45,475 nucleotides of DNA from NCBI RefSeq assembly GCF_000272045.2, contig NZ_AJYZ02000019.1:292345-337819 (forward strand). The letters run 5' to 3'. The translations under genes and the position numbers were made by a program. This stretch comes from Vibrio crassostreae 9ZC13. Lineage in GTDB: Bacteria > Pseudomonadota > Gammaproteobacteria > Enterobacterales > Vibrionaceae. Shown here piece by piece: positions 16,801-25,181 of the stretch. Within the stretch, counting starts at the first letter, position 1; each line of letters begins with the position of its first letter. The notes beneath the pieces were generated by a model. It did no database searches and had not been told where the DNA came from. It worked only from the letters and a program-made list of their open reading frames with translations.

Positions 16801-17418
16801 ATGAACCCTTATAAACTTTATCTGGTGACTGACGACCAACAAGATCTAGAAACGCTTAAATTCGTGGTTGAACAAGCGGTTGCTGGTGGCGTCACTATGG
16901 TTCAAGTAAGAGAAAAACATGGGGACGTAAGAGCGTTCATTGAGCGTGCAGAGGCCGTTAAATCGGTTTTAGCTGGAACGGGTGTGCCGCTGATCATTAA
17001 TGATCGAGTCGATGTGGCATTAGCCGTTGATGCCGATGGTTTGCATCTGGGGCAATCGGATATGCCTGCGGAGTTAGCACGTCAGTTGATTGGTCCGGAT
17101 AAGATTCTTGGGTTATCAATTGAAACTGAACAGCAGCTACAAGAAGCAGATAGTTTGCCGATCGATTACATTGGTCTCAGTGCGATTTTTGCCACACCGA
17201 CCAAGACGAATCTAAAGAAACATTGGGGTTATGAAGGCATTCAAATGGCTTTGGAAACAACGAAGTTGCCGATTGTGGGTATCGGTGGAATCAACGAGTC
17301 GAACATTCCGCAGTTGGTTAACACAGGTATTCATGGATTAGCCTTGGTCTCAGCGATATGTCACGCAGAAGACCCGAAACAAGCGACCCAAGATTTGTTG
17401 TTTTTGATGGGAGAGTGA
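16801..17418 (+). CDS. thiE: Thiamin-phosphate synthase
   Basis: 205 residues. Joins HMP-PP and thiazole phosphate to give thiamin phosphate. TIM-barrel motifs: YLVTDD, VTMVQVREK, PLIINDRVDVALAVDADGLHLGQSD, GLSIET, YIGLSAIFATPTK and IVGIGGI. ATG 16801 fits the family start and has AAAGG upstream; the frame is open further back to a TTG at 16747. It uses products of ThiD and ThiM from the riboswitch operon but is cut off from it by the reversed chemoreceptor gene. No THI element is visible in 16540-16800. Confidence 0.95.
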   Translation: MNPYKLYLVTDDQQDLETLKFVVEQAVAGGVTMVQVREKHGDVRAFIERAEAVKSVLAGTGVPLIINDRVDVALAVDADGLHLGQSDMPAELARQLIGPDKILGLSIETEQQLQEADSLPIDYIGLSAIFATPTKTNLKKHWGYEGIQMALETTKLPIVGIGGINESNIPQLVNTGIHGLALVSAICHAEDPKQATQDLLFLMGE

Positions 17419-17429
17419 GTTTGTGGTGG

Positions 17430-17465
17430 CTAGAAAACAAATGAGACTCGTCATTTGTTTTCTAG
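17430..17465. terminator. 15-bp hairpin after thiE
   Basis: CTAGAAAACAAATGA (17430-17444) pairs perfectly with TCATTTGTTTTCTAG (17451-17465). It lies between the convergent thiE and hypothetical gene and probably acts in both directions, though the T runs are inside the stem. Confidence 0.65.
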
Positions 17466-17518
17466 TTAGAGCGCATTAAAGCGCTCGATGCAGTAGCCAG
17501 TAAAATTTGTGGTCTAAC

Positions 17519-17977
17519 TTACTGAATACACAGAGCAACCGTGCCGATGACCATAAGAACGATCGCAGCGTACCAACCGTATTGTGCTGTTTTATCAGCC
17601 ACAAACACCTTAATGTAGTTGATCTCTTCATGCGCCATTGCGATGAAGTCCGTGTAGTTAATCGATAACTCACGGCTAGCTTCTTTTAGGTCTTGTTGAA
17701 GCTTGTTGAAAGACTCATCGATGAAGCCCTTTGTTTCCGAAGCAGACGGAGTAGCAGTTAACGCTAGGCTATTCCAAACCGCCATACGCGATTCATATTC
17801 GCTTTCACTGACACAATTAAGTACGCGTAAATCATACTCTCGTTTGTTACGCTCTTTACCCATTTTCTCAGGGCAAATATTTCTTAAAACGTTCACGACA
17901 AATTTTCCAAAAGGTTCATTTAGATATAAAAAAGCACTCAAAGAGCGCTCATAAACTGGGTGCGAATTAATATTCAA
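17519..17977 (-). CDS. Hypothetical tail-anchored protein
   Basis: 152 residues, no family recognised. Residues 1-130 are soluble and mostly helical with many charged residues (FIDESFNKLQQDLKEASREL), and a single hydrophobic helix closes the protein at about 131-151 (YGWYAAIVLMVIGTVALC), so it would be anchored by its C-terminus with the bulk in the cytoplasm. The start is uncertain: the frame opens at a TTG (17977), and the same frame is open for at least 25 codons further upstream without an ATG. Convergent with thiE. Confidence 0.6.
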   Translation of the reverse strand: MNINSHPVYERSLSAFLYLNEPFGKFVVNVLRNICPEKMGKERNKREYDLRVLNCVSESEYESRMAVWNSLALTATPSASETKGFIDESFNKLQQDLKEASRELSINYTDFIAMAHEEINYIKVFVADKTAQYGWYAAIVLMVIGTVALCIQ

Positions 17978-18286
17978 AAAGTGATCTATTTGAAACCGAT
18001 ATAAGCAACGGCAAGGCTGAGCGCTTATCTGGGAGATTTGAAGTTGGGTCAGTGGTGTTAAAGAGCGATTTGGGCCTGTCTATATTCGTTTGAAAAGACA
18101 AACCCGTTGGGATCGCATAGTAGTTATGTCACTTTGGGACATCAACTAGGGTGTTTTATCCACACGACAAAGATATTTATCGGCAAGATAAGCAGAAATG
18201 AGGTAGCGGTGGTGTGTTCCATGCCGATATTGAATCTCTGAATTGACGATGTTTTGAAAATAGAGATGTTTTGTAAACAGGGGAGG
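17978..18286. other. Intergenic region
   Basis: About 310 bases between two minus-strand genes. The ORF at 18142-18441 overlaps the reverse of the LysR gene and is not accepted. No hairpin with a T run or known operator was recognised. Confidence 0.5.
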
Positions 18287-19189
18287 CTAGTTGGCTTGCC
18301 ATTGATTGTACTGCAGTGAGTGCCCCTTAAGCTGCTCAATAAGGCTGGTGAGAACTGGGCCGTTGATGTGGCTGCGAGACACCAAACATCCCACTGGAGT
18401 AATCCAACCACCATGCTCGTGCGAAACAGGCAACGCCACAAGGTCGCCTTTTTGAATGCCTTCCATCACCATCATCTCGGGCACATTAGCCCAACCCACG
18501 TTCTGTTCAACGAGATCAACAATGGTCTTGTGGTTGTTGGCGTACCAAAGCATCGAGCTAATACCGTAGGTGAACCACAGTTCGCGTTGTTTTGAGCTGC
18601 GATGCACACATTGGCGATAGCGCTTTAGGTCTGAGTCTTGTACAACGGACATGCGACTCAGTTCGTGAGTGGCAGAGCTAACAGTTAGGAAACGCGCTTG
18701 GCCCAGCAAAAAGAAATCCATATCGACCTTCAGTTCGCCATCCGCGTAGATGATGCCAATCTGTGCTTTTCCTCGTCTTACTAGGTCTTCAACATCAAAG
18801 GTTGAGGTGGTAATGATATCGAAGTGTGTGATTGGAAATTGATCGGCGAGTGAGCTGATTATCTTAATGAGGCTCTTATCTATGATGCTTTCATCAACCG
18901 CAATGATCAGTTCGTGCTCATCTTCTTGGGTCAGCGATTCTACTTTTTGATCGAAGTACTTTTGCTGGTCAAGAATGGACTTAGCCACAGGCAATAACGC
19001 TTTACCTTTGCTGGTTAAAACGGGGATGTTTTTCTCTCGGTTAAACAGCTCTTGGTCAATGGCAATTTCGAGGTTGGCTATCGATTGGCTTACCCCAGAC
19101 TGAGCTCGTTTCAGTTTGCGAGCGGCGGCAGAGAAAGAGCCACTTTCACACACCGTGACGAAGACTTTTAGTTGCTCAAAACTGTACAT
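18287..19189 (-). CDS. LysR family transcriptional regulator
   Basis: 300 residues. Winged helix-turn-helix at about 1-60 (FEQLKVFVTVCESGSFSAAARKLKRAQSGVSQSIANLE) and a periplasmic-binding-like effector domain from about 90. Divergent from a PACE-type efflux gene across a 137-base gap, the usual layout for a LysR protein and its target; regulators of PACE pumps are typically encoded this way. Confidence 0.9.
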   Translation of the reverse strand: MYSFEQLKVFVTVCESGSFSAAARKLKRAQSGVSQSIANLEIAIDQELFNREKNIPVLTSKGKALLPVAKSILDQQKYFDQKVESLTQEDEHELIIAVDESIIDKSLIKIISSLADQFPITHFDIITTSTFDVEDLVRRGKAQIGIIYADGELKVDMDFFLLGQARFLTVSSATHELSRMSVVQDSDLKRYRQCVHRSSKQRELWFTYGISSMLWYANNHKTIVDLVEQNVGWANVPEMMVMEGIQKGDLVALPVSHEHGGWITPVGCLVSRSHINGPVLTSLIEQLKGHSLQYNQWQAN

Positions 19190-19326
19190 GTTATCTCTCG
19201 CTCAATACAAAATGGGGTACTTATACTTAAGCTATCACTAAACGTGATGGCTGTTAACTTTCTCTTATTGTTTTCGGTGACATAATTTCGGTAAGTCCAC
19301 CATGTTATAAATTGCTATAGGAATGT

Positions 19327-19755
19327 ATGAGTACGTTAGAGAGAGTTTTCCACTCGGTGTTGTTTGAAGTATTGGCCGTCACACTGTCAATTATAGGTTT
19401 AGCGATATTTACTGATCACGATGTGAATGCCTTATCAGGAACCATGATAGTTGTTGCGACTATCGCGATGATTTGGAACTACTGTTTTAACCGTATTTTT
19501 GATCGTTATTTCACGGGTGAAAAATCAAAGCGTTCGCTCAAATTACGTGTTTTTCATGTCGTGCTATTTGAGGCTGGCTTGTTGATCGCGACGATCCCTG
19601 TGATGGCATACTTACTTAACGTGGGGTTATGGCAAGCATTTTTGATGGACATCGGCGTGACCATTTTTATTACCATTTACGCGTTTGTGTTTAATCTGAT
19701 TTATGACCATGTTCGAGCATTCTGGGTACACAGAGGGGAGCTAGCCGTTCAGTAA
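19327..19755 (+). CDS. PACE family efflux transporter (bacterial transmembrane pair protein)
   Basis: 142 residues with four membrane helices in two tandem pairs. Each pair begins with the family motif: RVFHSVLFEVLAV near residue 6, RVFHVVLFEAGLL near 76; the first carries the conserved membrane glutamate seen in AceI. NRIFDR and NLIYDHVRAF close each pair. Such proteins export biguanide-like antiseptics or short diamines. The ATG at 19327 has AGGA upstream; the in-window ATG at 19323 is out of frame. Likely controlled by the divergent LysR gene. Confidence 0.9.
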   Translation: MSTLERVFHSVLFEVLAVTLSIIGLAIFTDHDVNALSGTMIVVATIAMIWNYCFNRIFDRYFTGEKSKRSLKLRVFHVVLFEAGLLIATIPVMAYLLNVGLWQAFLMDIGVTIFITIYAFVFNLIYDHVRAFWVHRGELAVQ

Positions 19756-19798
19756 TCTACCAAGTCAGTAAACACGAGCTTGGCCACTAACCGTTTGT

Positions 19799-19900
19799 TT
19801 ATTCGTTATTTTGACGGAGATATTCGGTTAGTAGGCCTAGGTAACCCGGCACTGGTTGGCATTCAAAGTGGCGGTCTCGAATCTTTTCAATCTCTTCCGC
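19799..19900 (-). pseudogene. Possible gene remnant
   Basis: On the minus strand 33 protein-like codons end in TAA: EEIEKIRDRHFECQP, then VPGYLGLLTEYLRQNNE. The frame is closed upstream by a TAA with no ATG, GTG or TTG, while the neighbouring frame reads LTIK just before, as if one base were lost or the 5' end removed. The family is not recognised. It lies between the PACE gene and the chimeric gene. Confidence 0.35.
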
Positions 19901-20029
19901 TTAATAGTTAGTGTAACCCTATGCACTTATTGTTCGATATGTAATTTGAATTTGTATGTGTCGTAAAATGGTAAATATCTTAATTAAAACTTAGCCATCA
20001 TAGTCATTCGCCCATCACCAGAGCAAACT

Positions 20030-21271
20030 ATGAACAAGTTAAGTTATGACCGAAAAATGCCGCTATACGTGGTGTCTGCACTTGTCCTCAATATGGCATT
20101 TAGCTTGTGGTTGCTGAGTATTGCTTCTACGCCAGCCATGTTTTTTTCGGTGTGTGCGTTGTTTTTACTTAGCACTCTTATTCCCGCACGCCTTTATCGA
20201 CATGAAATGGCTCAAAGCAAGAATAACTTGTCGGAAGCGATCATTGATGGTGTCGCAGGTTTTATTGTCCTCGATAGTCAATTGAGGGTCATACAAGTGA
20301 ATCAACAATTCTCTCGGGTTTCAGGTTATGCCTTTGACCAAGTCGAATCTCGTCCGATTTCTGATCTCTGTTTTATGAATAACAGCAGCCTAATCACGAC
20401 CATTACTCGCTCACTGAAGGAAAACCAGAGATGGAAAGGTGAGTTGAGTGGCGTCAGTCGACTTGGTGAGCAGTTTACCGTAAACGTTGTGGTGGAAAAG
20501 CTAACTGAAATTCTGCCGCACAATAACAAGTACGTGGTGACCTTTACGGATATTAGCCGACGCAAGATATTGGAGCGTCGATTAAGAATGCTGGTGGAAA
20601 CGGATTCACTGACAGGGTGCTGGAATCGACGCCGCTTTGATAACGACTTAAAACATTATTCTAACCTGGCAGAGCGTTATGGTTACACACATTCCTGTTT
20701 TGCGTTAGTGCATGTATTTTTCCCTGAGCCAAAATCGGCGTTCTCAGGCTTCGCTGCTGCGCCACTCGAAAAGAAACAGCGTTGGTATGCGGCCTTTAGG
20801 GCGATGATTATCTCCTATCCAGTGGTGTGCTTTTTCTTTATTTTTCAAATATCTGAAGCTTTACTGACAATGATGTTCATTGCGTTGTTATCGTTGATGA
20901 TTACGTCAGAGAAGTCGATAAAGTTGAGCGCTTTTTTGGTGATAAGTAACGGTATCGGGGGATTGCTGGCGATTGCTGCTTTTTCAATTCTTTCTATAGT
21001 ACCCAACATTGTCTTCTATTCTTTGTTTATAGGACTTATTGCCATTCTTATGGCTACCAAGATCTACACGGTTCCCGAAAAAGCACCTATTTTCGCCACT
21101 GCATTTAGTACGTTGCTCGTACTGGTTGGTAGCACGTTGATGAGCTCCGGTGACATCGATAGCAACACTCTTATACGCATATCCCAATTAGTGTTAATTG
21201 GCATATATATGATTTTGGCTTCTCTATTCCTAGAAACACGGAATTGGAAGTTTCTACAAAATCAGTCTTAA
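20030..21271 (+). CDS. Chimeric ORF: PAS plus truncated GGDEF fused to the C-terminal half of a DUF2955/FUSC-like membrane protein
   Basis: 413 residues in one open frame. Residues 10-55 hold two membrane helices; 65-180 a PAS domain (FIVLDSQLRVIQVNQQFSRVSGY) ending in the PAC-like VVTFTDISRRK; 181-227 the start of a GGDEF domain (LVETDSLTGCWNRRRFDNDL). The GGDEF domain stops at CFALV, before the metal-binding Asp and the GGDEF active loop. From residue 228 (HVFFPEPK) the sequence is that of a DUF2955-like, FUSC-superfamily protein: a soluble loop, then about six helices to the end. The next genes (AI-2E-type permease, K+ channel) are, as remembered, the usual neighbours of a DUF2955 gene, whereas its HlyD partner is missing. 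A deletion that joined two genes in frame explains all this. No cyclase activity is possible. Confidence 0.8.
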   Translation: MNKLSYDRKMPLYVVSALVLNMAFSLWLLSIASTPAMFFSVCALFLLSTLIPARLYRHEMAQSKNNLSEAIIDGVAGFIVLDSQLRVIQVNQQFSRVSGYAFDQVESRPISDLCFMNNSSLITTITRSLKENQRWKGELSGVSRLGEQFTVNVVVEKLTEILPHNNKYVVTFTDISRRKILERRLRMLVETDSLTGCWNRRRFDNDLKHYSNLAERYGYTHSCFALVHVFFPEPKSAFSGFAAAPLEKKQRWYAAFRAMIISYPVVCFFFIFQISEALLTMMFIALLSLMITSEKSIKLSAFLVISNGIGGLLAIAAFSILSIVPNIVFYSLFIGLIAILMATKIYTVPEKAPIFATAFSTLLVLVGSTLMSSGDIDSNTLIRISQLVLIGIYMILASLFLETRNWKFLQNQS

Positions 21272-21293
21272 TTTTGTCTAACAAGGACGTCTC

Positions 21294-22394
21294 ATGAAGT
21301 TAACCGATGATTTTTCAAAACAGGCGATAGACGCTGCCATCAAGATCGCAGCGATTGCCATGCTCGTGTATTGGTGTTTTTCGATTTTGCGCCCATTCAT
21401 TCTTCTGGTGATATGGGGTGCGATCATTGCGACTGCGTTGTATCCAGTGGCGGTCGCAATTTCAAATAAAACCGGGATGTCGAAAGGTAAAGCCAGTGCA
21501 TTGCTGAGCTTTATTGGTGTGATTCTTCTATTTATTCCTTTGGCGGCGCTTTCTTCTGGTATCTACACCAGCGCGACTGACCTGATGAAAGGGCTTCAAG
21601 ATGGCACATTGTCATTGCCTAAACCGAAAGAGTCCTTACAAGATATTCCATTCATAGGTGAGAAGGTTTATTCAACCTTGGTTGCCGCCTCCAACAATAT
21701 TGAAGGCACTTTCATAAAGTATGCGGATGAACTTAAACAGTTTGCGACGAAAGCGGCTTCTGTTCTTGGCTCGTTAGGTGGCGGCTTTATTCAGTTCATC
21801 ATCTCTACCATCATTGCGGGTGCATTCATGAGTAATGCCGATAAATGCAAAACCGGCGTGACTCACTTAGTGGCGCGTTTAACGGGCGGTAAAGGTGAAG
21901 AGTTGGTAGAGCTCTCTAAATCGACCGTGCGAAGCGTTGTGCAAGGTGTGATTGGTGTGGCTGTGATTCAATCCATGATGTCGGCAATCGGTTTGGTGAT
22001 TGCAGGCGTTCCAGCAGCTGCGTTTTGGGCGCTAGCTGTGCTGCTCATTGCGATAATCCAACTTCCACCGATTCTCGCTCTATTGCCGGCGATCATCTAC
22101 ATGTTCAGCGTTGAATCGACACTGGCGGCGAGCTTGTTCTTAGTGTGGTGTATTTTGGTGAGCGGCAGTGACGCTATCTTAAAGCCAGTATTGCTGAGCC
22201 GTGGCTCTCACATTCCAATGTTGGTAATTCTATTGGGTGCACTGGGCGGAATGGCGATGTCAGGCATCGTCGGTCTGTTTGTCGGTGCTGTGATACTGAG
22301 TTTAAGCTATGAGCTGATGATGGCGTGGCTTGGACTTGAAGAGAAAAACCAACAAGAAACTGAGAAAAAACCTGCAGAGGTCGAGGGAAAATAG
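21294..22394 (+). CDS. AI-2E / PerM family transporter
   Basis: 366 residues, with about seven to eight membrane helices. The N-terminus (KQAIDAAIKIAAIAMLVYWCFSILRPFILLVIWGAIIATALYP) and the C-terminal block (LLSRGSHIPMLVILLGALGGMAMSGIVGLFVGAVIL) are typical of the AI-2E exporter/permease family, whose members export varied small molecules or act as Na+/H+ antiporters. A central periplasmic stretch lies at about 100-145. AAGGA precedes the ATG. Its stop is directly followed by the ATG of the K+ channel gene, so the two are coupled. Confidence 0.88.
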   Translation: MKLTDDFSKQAIDAAIKIAAIAMLVYWCFSILRPFILLVIWGAIIATALYPVAVAISNKTGMSKGKASALLSFIGVILLFIPLAALSSGIYTSATDLMKGLQDGTLSLPKPKESLQDIPFIGEKVYSTLVAASNNIEGTFIKYADELKQFATKAASVLGSLGGGFIQFIISTIIAGAFMSNADKCKTGVTHLVARLTGGKGEELVELSKSTVRSVVQGVIGVAVIQSMMSAIGLVIAGVPAAAFWALAVLLIAIIQLPPILALLPAIIYMFSVESTLAASLFLVWCILVSGSDAILKPVLLSRGSHIPMLVILLGALGGMAMSGIVGLFVGAVILSLSYELMMAWLGLEEKNQQETEKKPAEVEGK

Positions 22395-23054
22395 ATGAAG
22401 CCAGTCTCTAAAGACGACAACTTCTACTTCTTATTCTATGCACTGTTGGTGTTGTTTTTTGGCTGCGCGGTGATGCAGCAGTTTTATCCGCAAGGCCAGA
22501 AAACAATCCTATTTCTTATCATTATTACGTTGGCGAGTTCAATTGCCGGTATTCATAAAGAGCGAGCCTTGTATCGCTCTTGGTATGGGCTGTTATTGAT
22601 TACGGCGCTCGTGTCTGGCGTGTTTTCATTTTTGGAAGGCTATAACCTGTCGATAGTGACGCTATCGGCGTTGGCTGTGTTCTTGTTTTCACACATTTAC
22701 TCGGCGTTGAAGCAGGTGATGAAAGCCAAAACGGTGACACCCAATCACATCATCGGCTCCATCTGTATTTACTTGTTGCTAGGGTTTGCTTGGTCGACCA
22801 TCTACTTGTTAATTTTAGAGATCTTTCCTAATGCCTTTAACGGGTTAGAAGAGCAAGTCTGGCTGACGAACTTGTTTAATGCGATGTACTTTAGCTTTAT
22901 CACCTTGACTACGGTTGGTTACGGCGACATATCACCAGCTCTGCCTATTGCTCAATTCTTTGTGTTTATGGAATCCATTATCGGCAGCTTTTACTTAGCT
23001 ATCATGGTGGCGAGTTTGGTGAGCATTCGACTTGCACAGTCTCAGTCCCAATAG
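22395..23054 (+). CDS. Two-helix-pore potassium channel protein
   Basis: 219 residues. Several N-terminal helices, then a pore module near residues 170-215: a pore helix with the selectivity filter TTVGYGD (about 174-180) and a final helix. There is no RCK/TrkA-N domain after the pore, so gating by cytosolic nucleotide is not expected. It begins immediately after the stop of the AI-2E-type gene with GAGGG upstream. Inner membrane; monovalent cation flux is the likely role. Confidence 0.9.
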   Translation: MKPVSKDDNFYFLFYALLVLFFGCAVMQQFYPQGQKTILFLIIITLASSIAGIHKERALYRSWYGLLLITALVSGVFSFLEGYNLSIVTLSALAVFLFSHIYSALKQVMKAKTVTPNHIIGSICIYLLLGFAWSTIYLLILEIFPNAFNGLEEQVWLTNLFNAMYFSFITLTTVGYGDISPALPIAQFFVFMESIIGSFYLAIMVASLVSIRLAQSQSQ

Positions 23055-23082
23055 AGCATTTACAAATAATAGAGCACATACA

Positions 23083-23110
23083 AACAAGCCCGGCAATCGC
23101 CGGGCTTGTT
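23083..23110. terminator. Bidirectional terminator
   Basis: AACAAGCCCGGC (23083-23094) pairs perfectly with GCCGGGCTTGTT (23099-23110) around AATC. It lies between the convergent K+ channel and DUF3332 genes. Confidence 0.9.
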
Positions 23111-23166
23111 CTATTTTATGAGCTCAAAAGTCTCTTTAAGTTTGAACTCTGTGTGGGCGATGAACC

Positions 23167-23706
23167 TTAAGCTTCAGTGCCTTGAACCTTCTCTAATTCA
23201 GCGATAGTTGTTTGCGATACAAGCTGACCATCCATGTAATAGGTAACGTTTTGACCGTCTTTGATGCCCGTTAGAGTCGCTGTTTCACCAGATGTATAGA
23301 CGATGTCCATTTGAATCGTGTTTTCGTCGATCTTAATCATCTCACCCGTTTCAATGGTGCGATTGTTAGAAATTGGGCCGACAGGGGCTTCTTTCAGGCT
23401 TGGGTCCAGCTCATCGTTCACTTTGAAGTGCGTGTCTGTTTTTGTATCAAATACGTGTGGTGAACCGCTGATAGGGTTTTTACCTGTCCAGAATTCAAGT
23501 GAGTTGAATACCACATAGTCTGCTGCGGTAGTAATACCGTATACAGGCGCTAATAAGAAGTTTACACCTGCACGGGCATAGCGGTTATCGACAACTTCAA
23601 CGTTAAATTTCATCACTTTCCCTGTTACGGCGTTGCTGCCGATACAACCAGTTAGCGCAGAAGCCAAAACCGTTAGTCCTACAATTTTAAGTGCAATCTT
23701 TTTCAT
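23167..23706 (-). CDS. DUF3332-like lipoprotein
   Basis: 179 residues from the ATG at 23706; the open frame runs back to 23853 but that start would bury the signal peptide. MKKIALKIVGLTVLASALTGC is a lipoprotein signal with the lipobox LTGC and the lipidated cysteine at 21. The body (NRYARAGVNFLLAPVYGITTAADYVVFNSLEFWTGKNP, in the order NRYARAGVNFLL, APVYGITTAADYVVFNSLE, FWTGKNP) matches the DUF3332 family of vibrios as remembered. Function unknown; position 22 is Ile, so outer-membrane sorting is likely. AGG lies 8-10 bases before the ATG. Confidence 0.82.
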   Translation of the reverse strand: MKKIALKIVGLTVLASALTGCIGSNAVTGKVMKFNVEVVDNRYARAGVNFLLAPVYGITTAADYVVFNSLEFWTGKNPISGSPHVFDTKTDTHFKVNDELDPSLKEAPVGPISNNRTIETGEMIKIDENTIQMDIVYTSGETATLTGIKDGQNVTYYMDGQLVSQTTIAELEKVQGTEA

Positions 23707-23851
23707 TTTAGTACCTGTATAAGTTAGAAGTCTGTTTCGTTGGAACAGGTGTAGTATGGTTTTTATTCGATGGTCAGTTTTACCATTTAGCGCCACTGAC
23801 GATATAAAATGCACTCGGACTTTTGGCATCAAGCTAGGTATAAAACTGGGC

Positions 23852-23883
23852 ACAAAAAAGCGCGACCTAATAGGGCGCGCTTT
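23852..23883 (-). terminator. Minus-strand terminator of a small gene
   Basis: AAAGCGCG (23857-23864) pairs with CGCGCTTT (23876-23883), with an inner CCT/AGG pair. Read on the minus strand the stem is followed by a T run (23859-23852). It ends a transcript coming from the small ORF at 23931-24104. Confidence 0.8.
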
Positions 23884-23930
23884 GGGGTATTTAGATAAGT
23901 CGTAATGAAAACAACGACTCCCATATAGAA

Positions 23931-24104
23931 TTACTTCATCACGTAGGTATAAGCCGATACGACAAGCCAGCGGAAAAATCGAAATAAAAGGGTAGTGGCT
24001 TTAAAGGCAAACTTGGCAATGGATACCATTGCTTCTGAACCAATGCTCACGCACTTATGCAAATCGGATTCTTTGTATTCTGAATAGGTCATCTGTTTTC
24101 TCAT
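23931..24104 (-). CDS. Small hypothetical protein (57 residues)
   Basis: Found by reading the gap. From ATG 24104 the product is 57 residues; an in-frame ATG at 24092 gives 53. The N-terminal third is charged (MTYSEYKESDLHKC); the C-terminal part is hydrophobic and aromatic with interspersed basic residues (FKATTLLFRFFRWLVVSAYTYV), suggesting an amphipathic or membrane-bound helix. Support: protein-like composition, a minus-strand terminator 50 bases after the stop, and a seven-codon ORF (ATG 24124, preceded by AGGAG) whose TGA overlaps ATG 24104 as ATGA, which would allow coupled translation. The same frame is open and protein-like for about 25 codons further upstream but has no start codon there, so the gene may have lost its original start. 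No family recognised. Confidence 0.5.
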   Translation of the reverse strand: MRKQMTYSEYKESDLHKCVSIGSEAMVSIAKFAFKATTLLFRFFRWLVVSAYTYVMK

Positions 24105-24357
24105 TTCTCGCGCTTGTCTTTCATATGTAAGTAACGACTCCTGTCTGGCGATATCCCCTGAGCGCGTAATGTACGAACTTTCGCCGATAGAGATTTACCA
24201 TTTTATGCCAAGTGGGTTAATAACTAGCCAAAAGAGAAAGGGCTGAGAGAATTTAACGGCATAGCGAGGTGTAACTGATCAAGTTACCGAAAAAACGAGG
24301 GTAATAATGGTATGATCGCGGGCTCAGCACCATAAGTGATAAAGAATAGGAAACAGA

Positions 24358-24951
24358 ATGACTCACCTTACCGAACAGCAAGAAGCTGCAATGGCGACGT
24401 TTAAAGAAAACTTACACCTTCCAAATGGTGGTTTTCATAAACTGATTATCGAGCTAAGTAAGGAGTATCAGCTGCCTTTCCAAAAGGTGCGTGCGGTTTT
24501 AAAGAAAGCTCAAAAAGATGTTGAACGACAAATACGAGAAGACTTTACCAGCGTTGATGACACAGTACTGAGCCAAGCGAATTGGGTAAATATCATTAAG
24601 TCGAAGCTTGTTGACTTAGCGGAAGATAACCAAACGGTTATGGATAAGCTGCAACAAAATCTGAAGTATCAAAAAGTGTTGTCGGCAACCGAAGGTTCAA
24701 TCGCAAGCGAAGACGAACGTGACGAGTTGATTGAAGAGTTGATTCAAGCTTATGAGAAAGAGGTGTTCAAACCGTTACTGGCGATGTTGCATACAACGAA
24801 GCTGTATTGGAAGTTAATGCTGGTGGATGAGACATGTAAGATGAATGAGGAGAATCGTGAGAAGTTCAGTGATTACCCTCAACACATGCAAGCTGCAGAA
24901 CACTTATATACTCTTGATCAGAAGTTAAGGTCGATGCCGTTAACTTATTAG
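24358..24951 (+). CDS. Hypothetical cytosolic protein
   Basis: 197 residues, highly charged and predicted almost wholly helical, with no signal peptide or membrane segment. Segments such as LPFQKVRAVLKKAQKDVERQ and DELIEELIQAYEKEVFKPLL suggest coiled or bundled helices. No family recognised. AGGAAA precedes the ATG, and an extended -10 (TGGTATGAT, 24308-24316) lies 40 bases upstream, so it has its own promoter. Codon use is like that of neighbouring chromosomal genes. Confidence 0.75.
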   Translation: MTHLTEQQEAAMATFKENLHLPNGGFHKLIIELSKEYQLPFQKVRAVLKKAQKDVERQIREDFTSVDDTVLSQANWVNIIKSKLVDLAEDNQTVMDKLQQNLKYQKVLSATEGSIASEDERDELIEELIQAYEKEVFKPLLAMLHTTKLYWKLMLVDETCKMNEENREKFSDYPQHMQAAEHLYTLDQKLRSMPLTY

Positions 24952-25181
24952 TCCATGAATGCACTGATAATGACTCAATGGTGATTCAGAGTTTGATATA
25001 AGTTGGTTTCAATAGAAGTACGATAACCTAGCTAGCGTTAGCCGCGTGTGAAATGCAAAAAGGGCTAGGTTTCAGATCTGTTTTACTTCTACTCTATTTT
25101 GTTCTGCTAGAGCGAATTGAGGGTGACATCTTTTACATCTTTGGGACTAGATGGTGTTTCTTTTGTAGCCTTTGGGAAATG

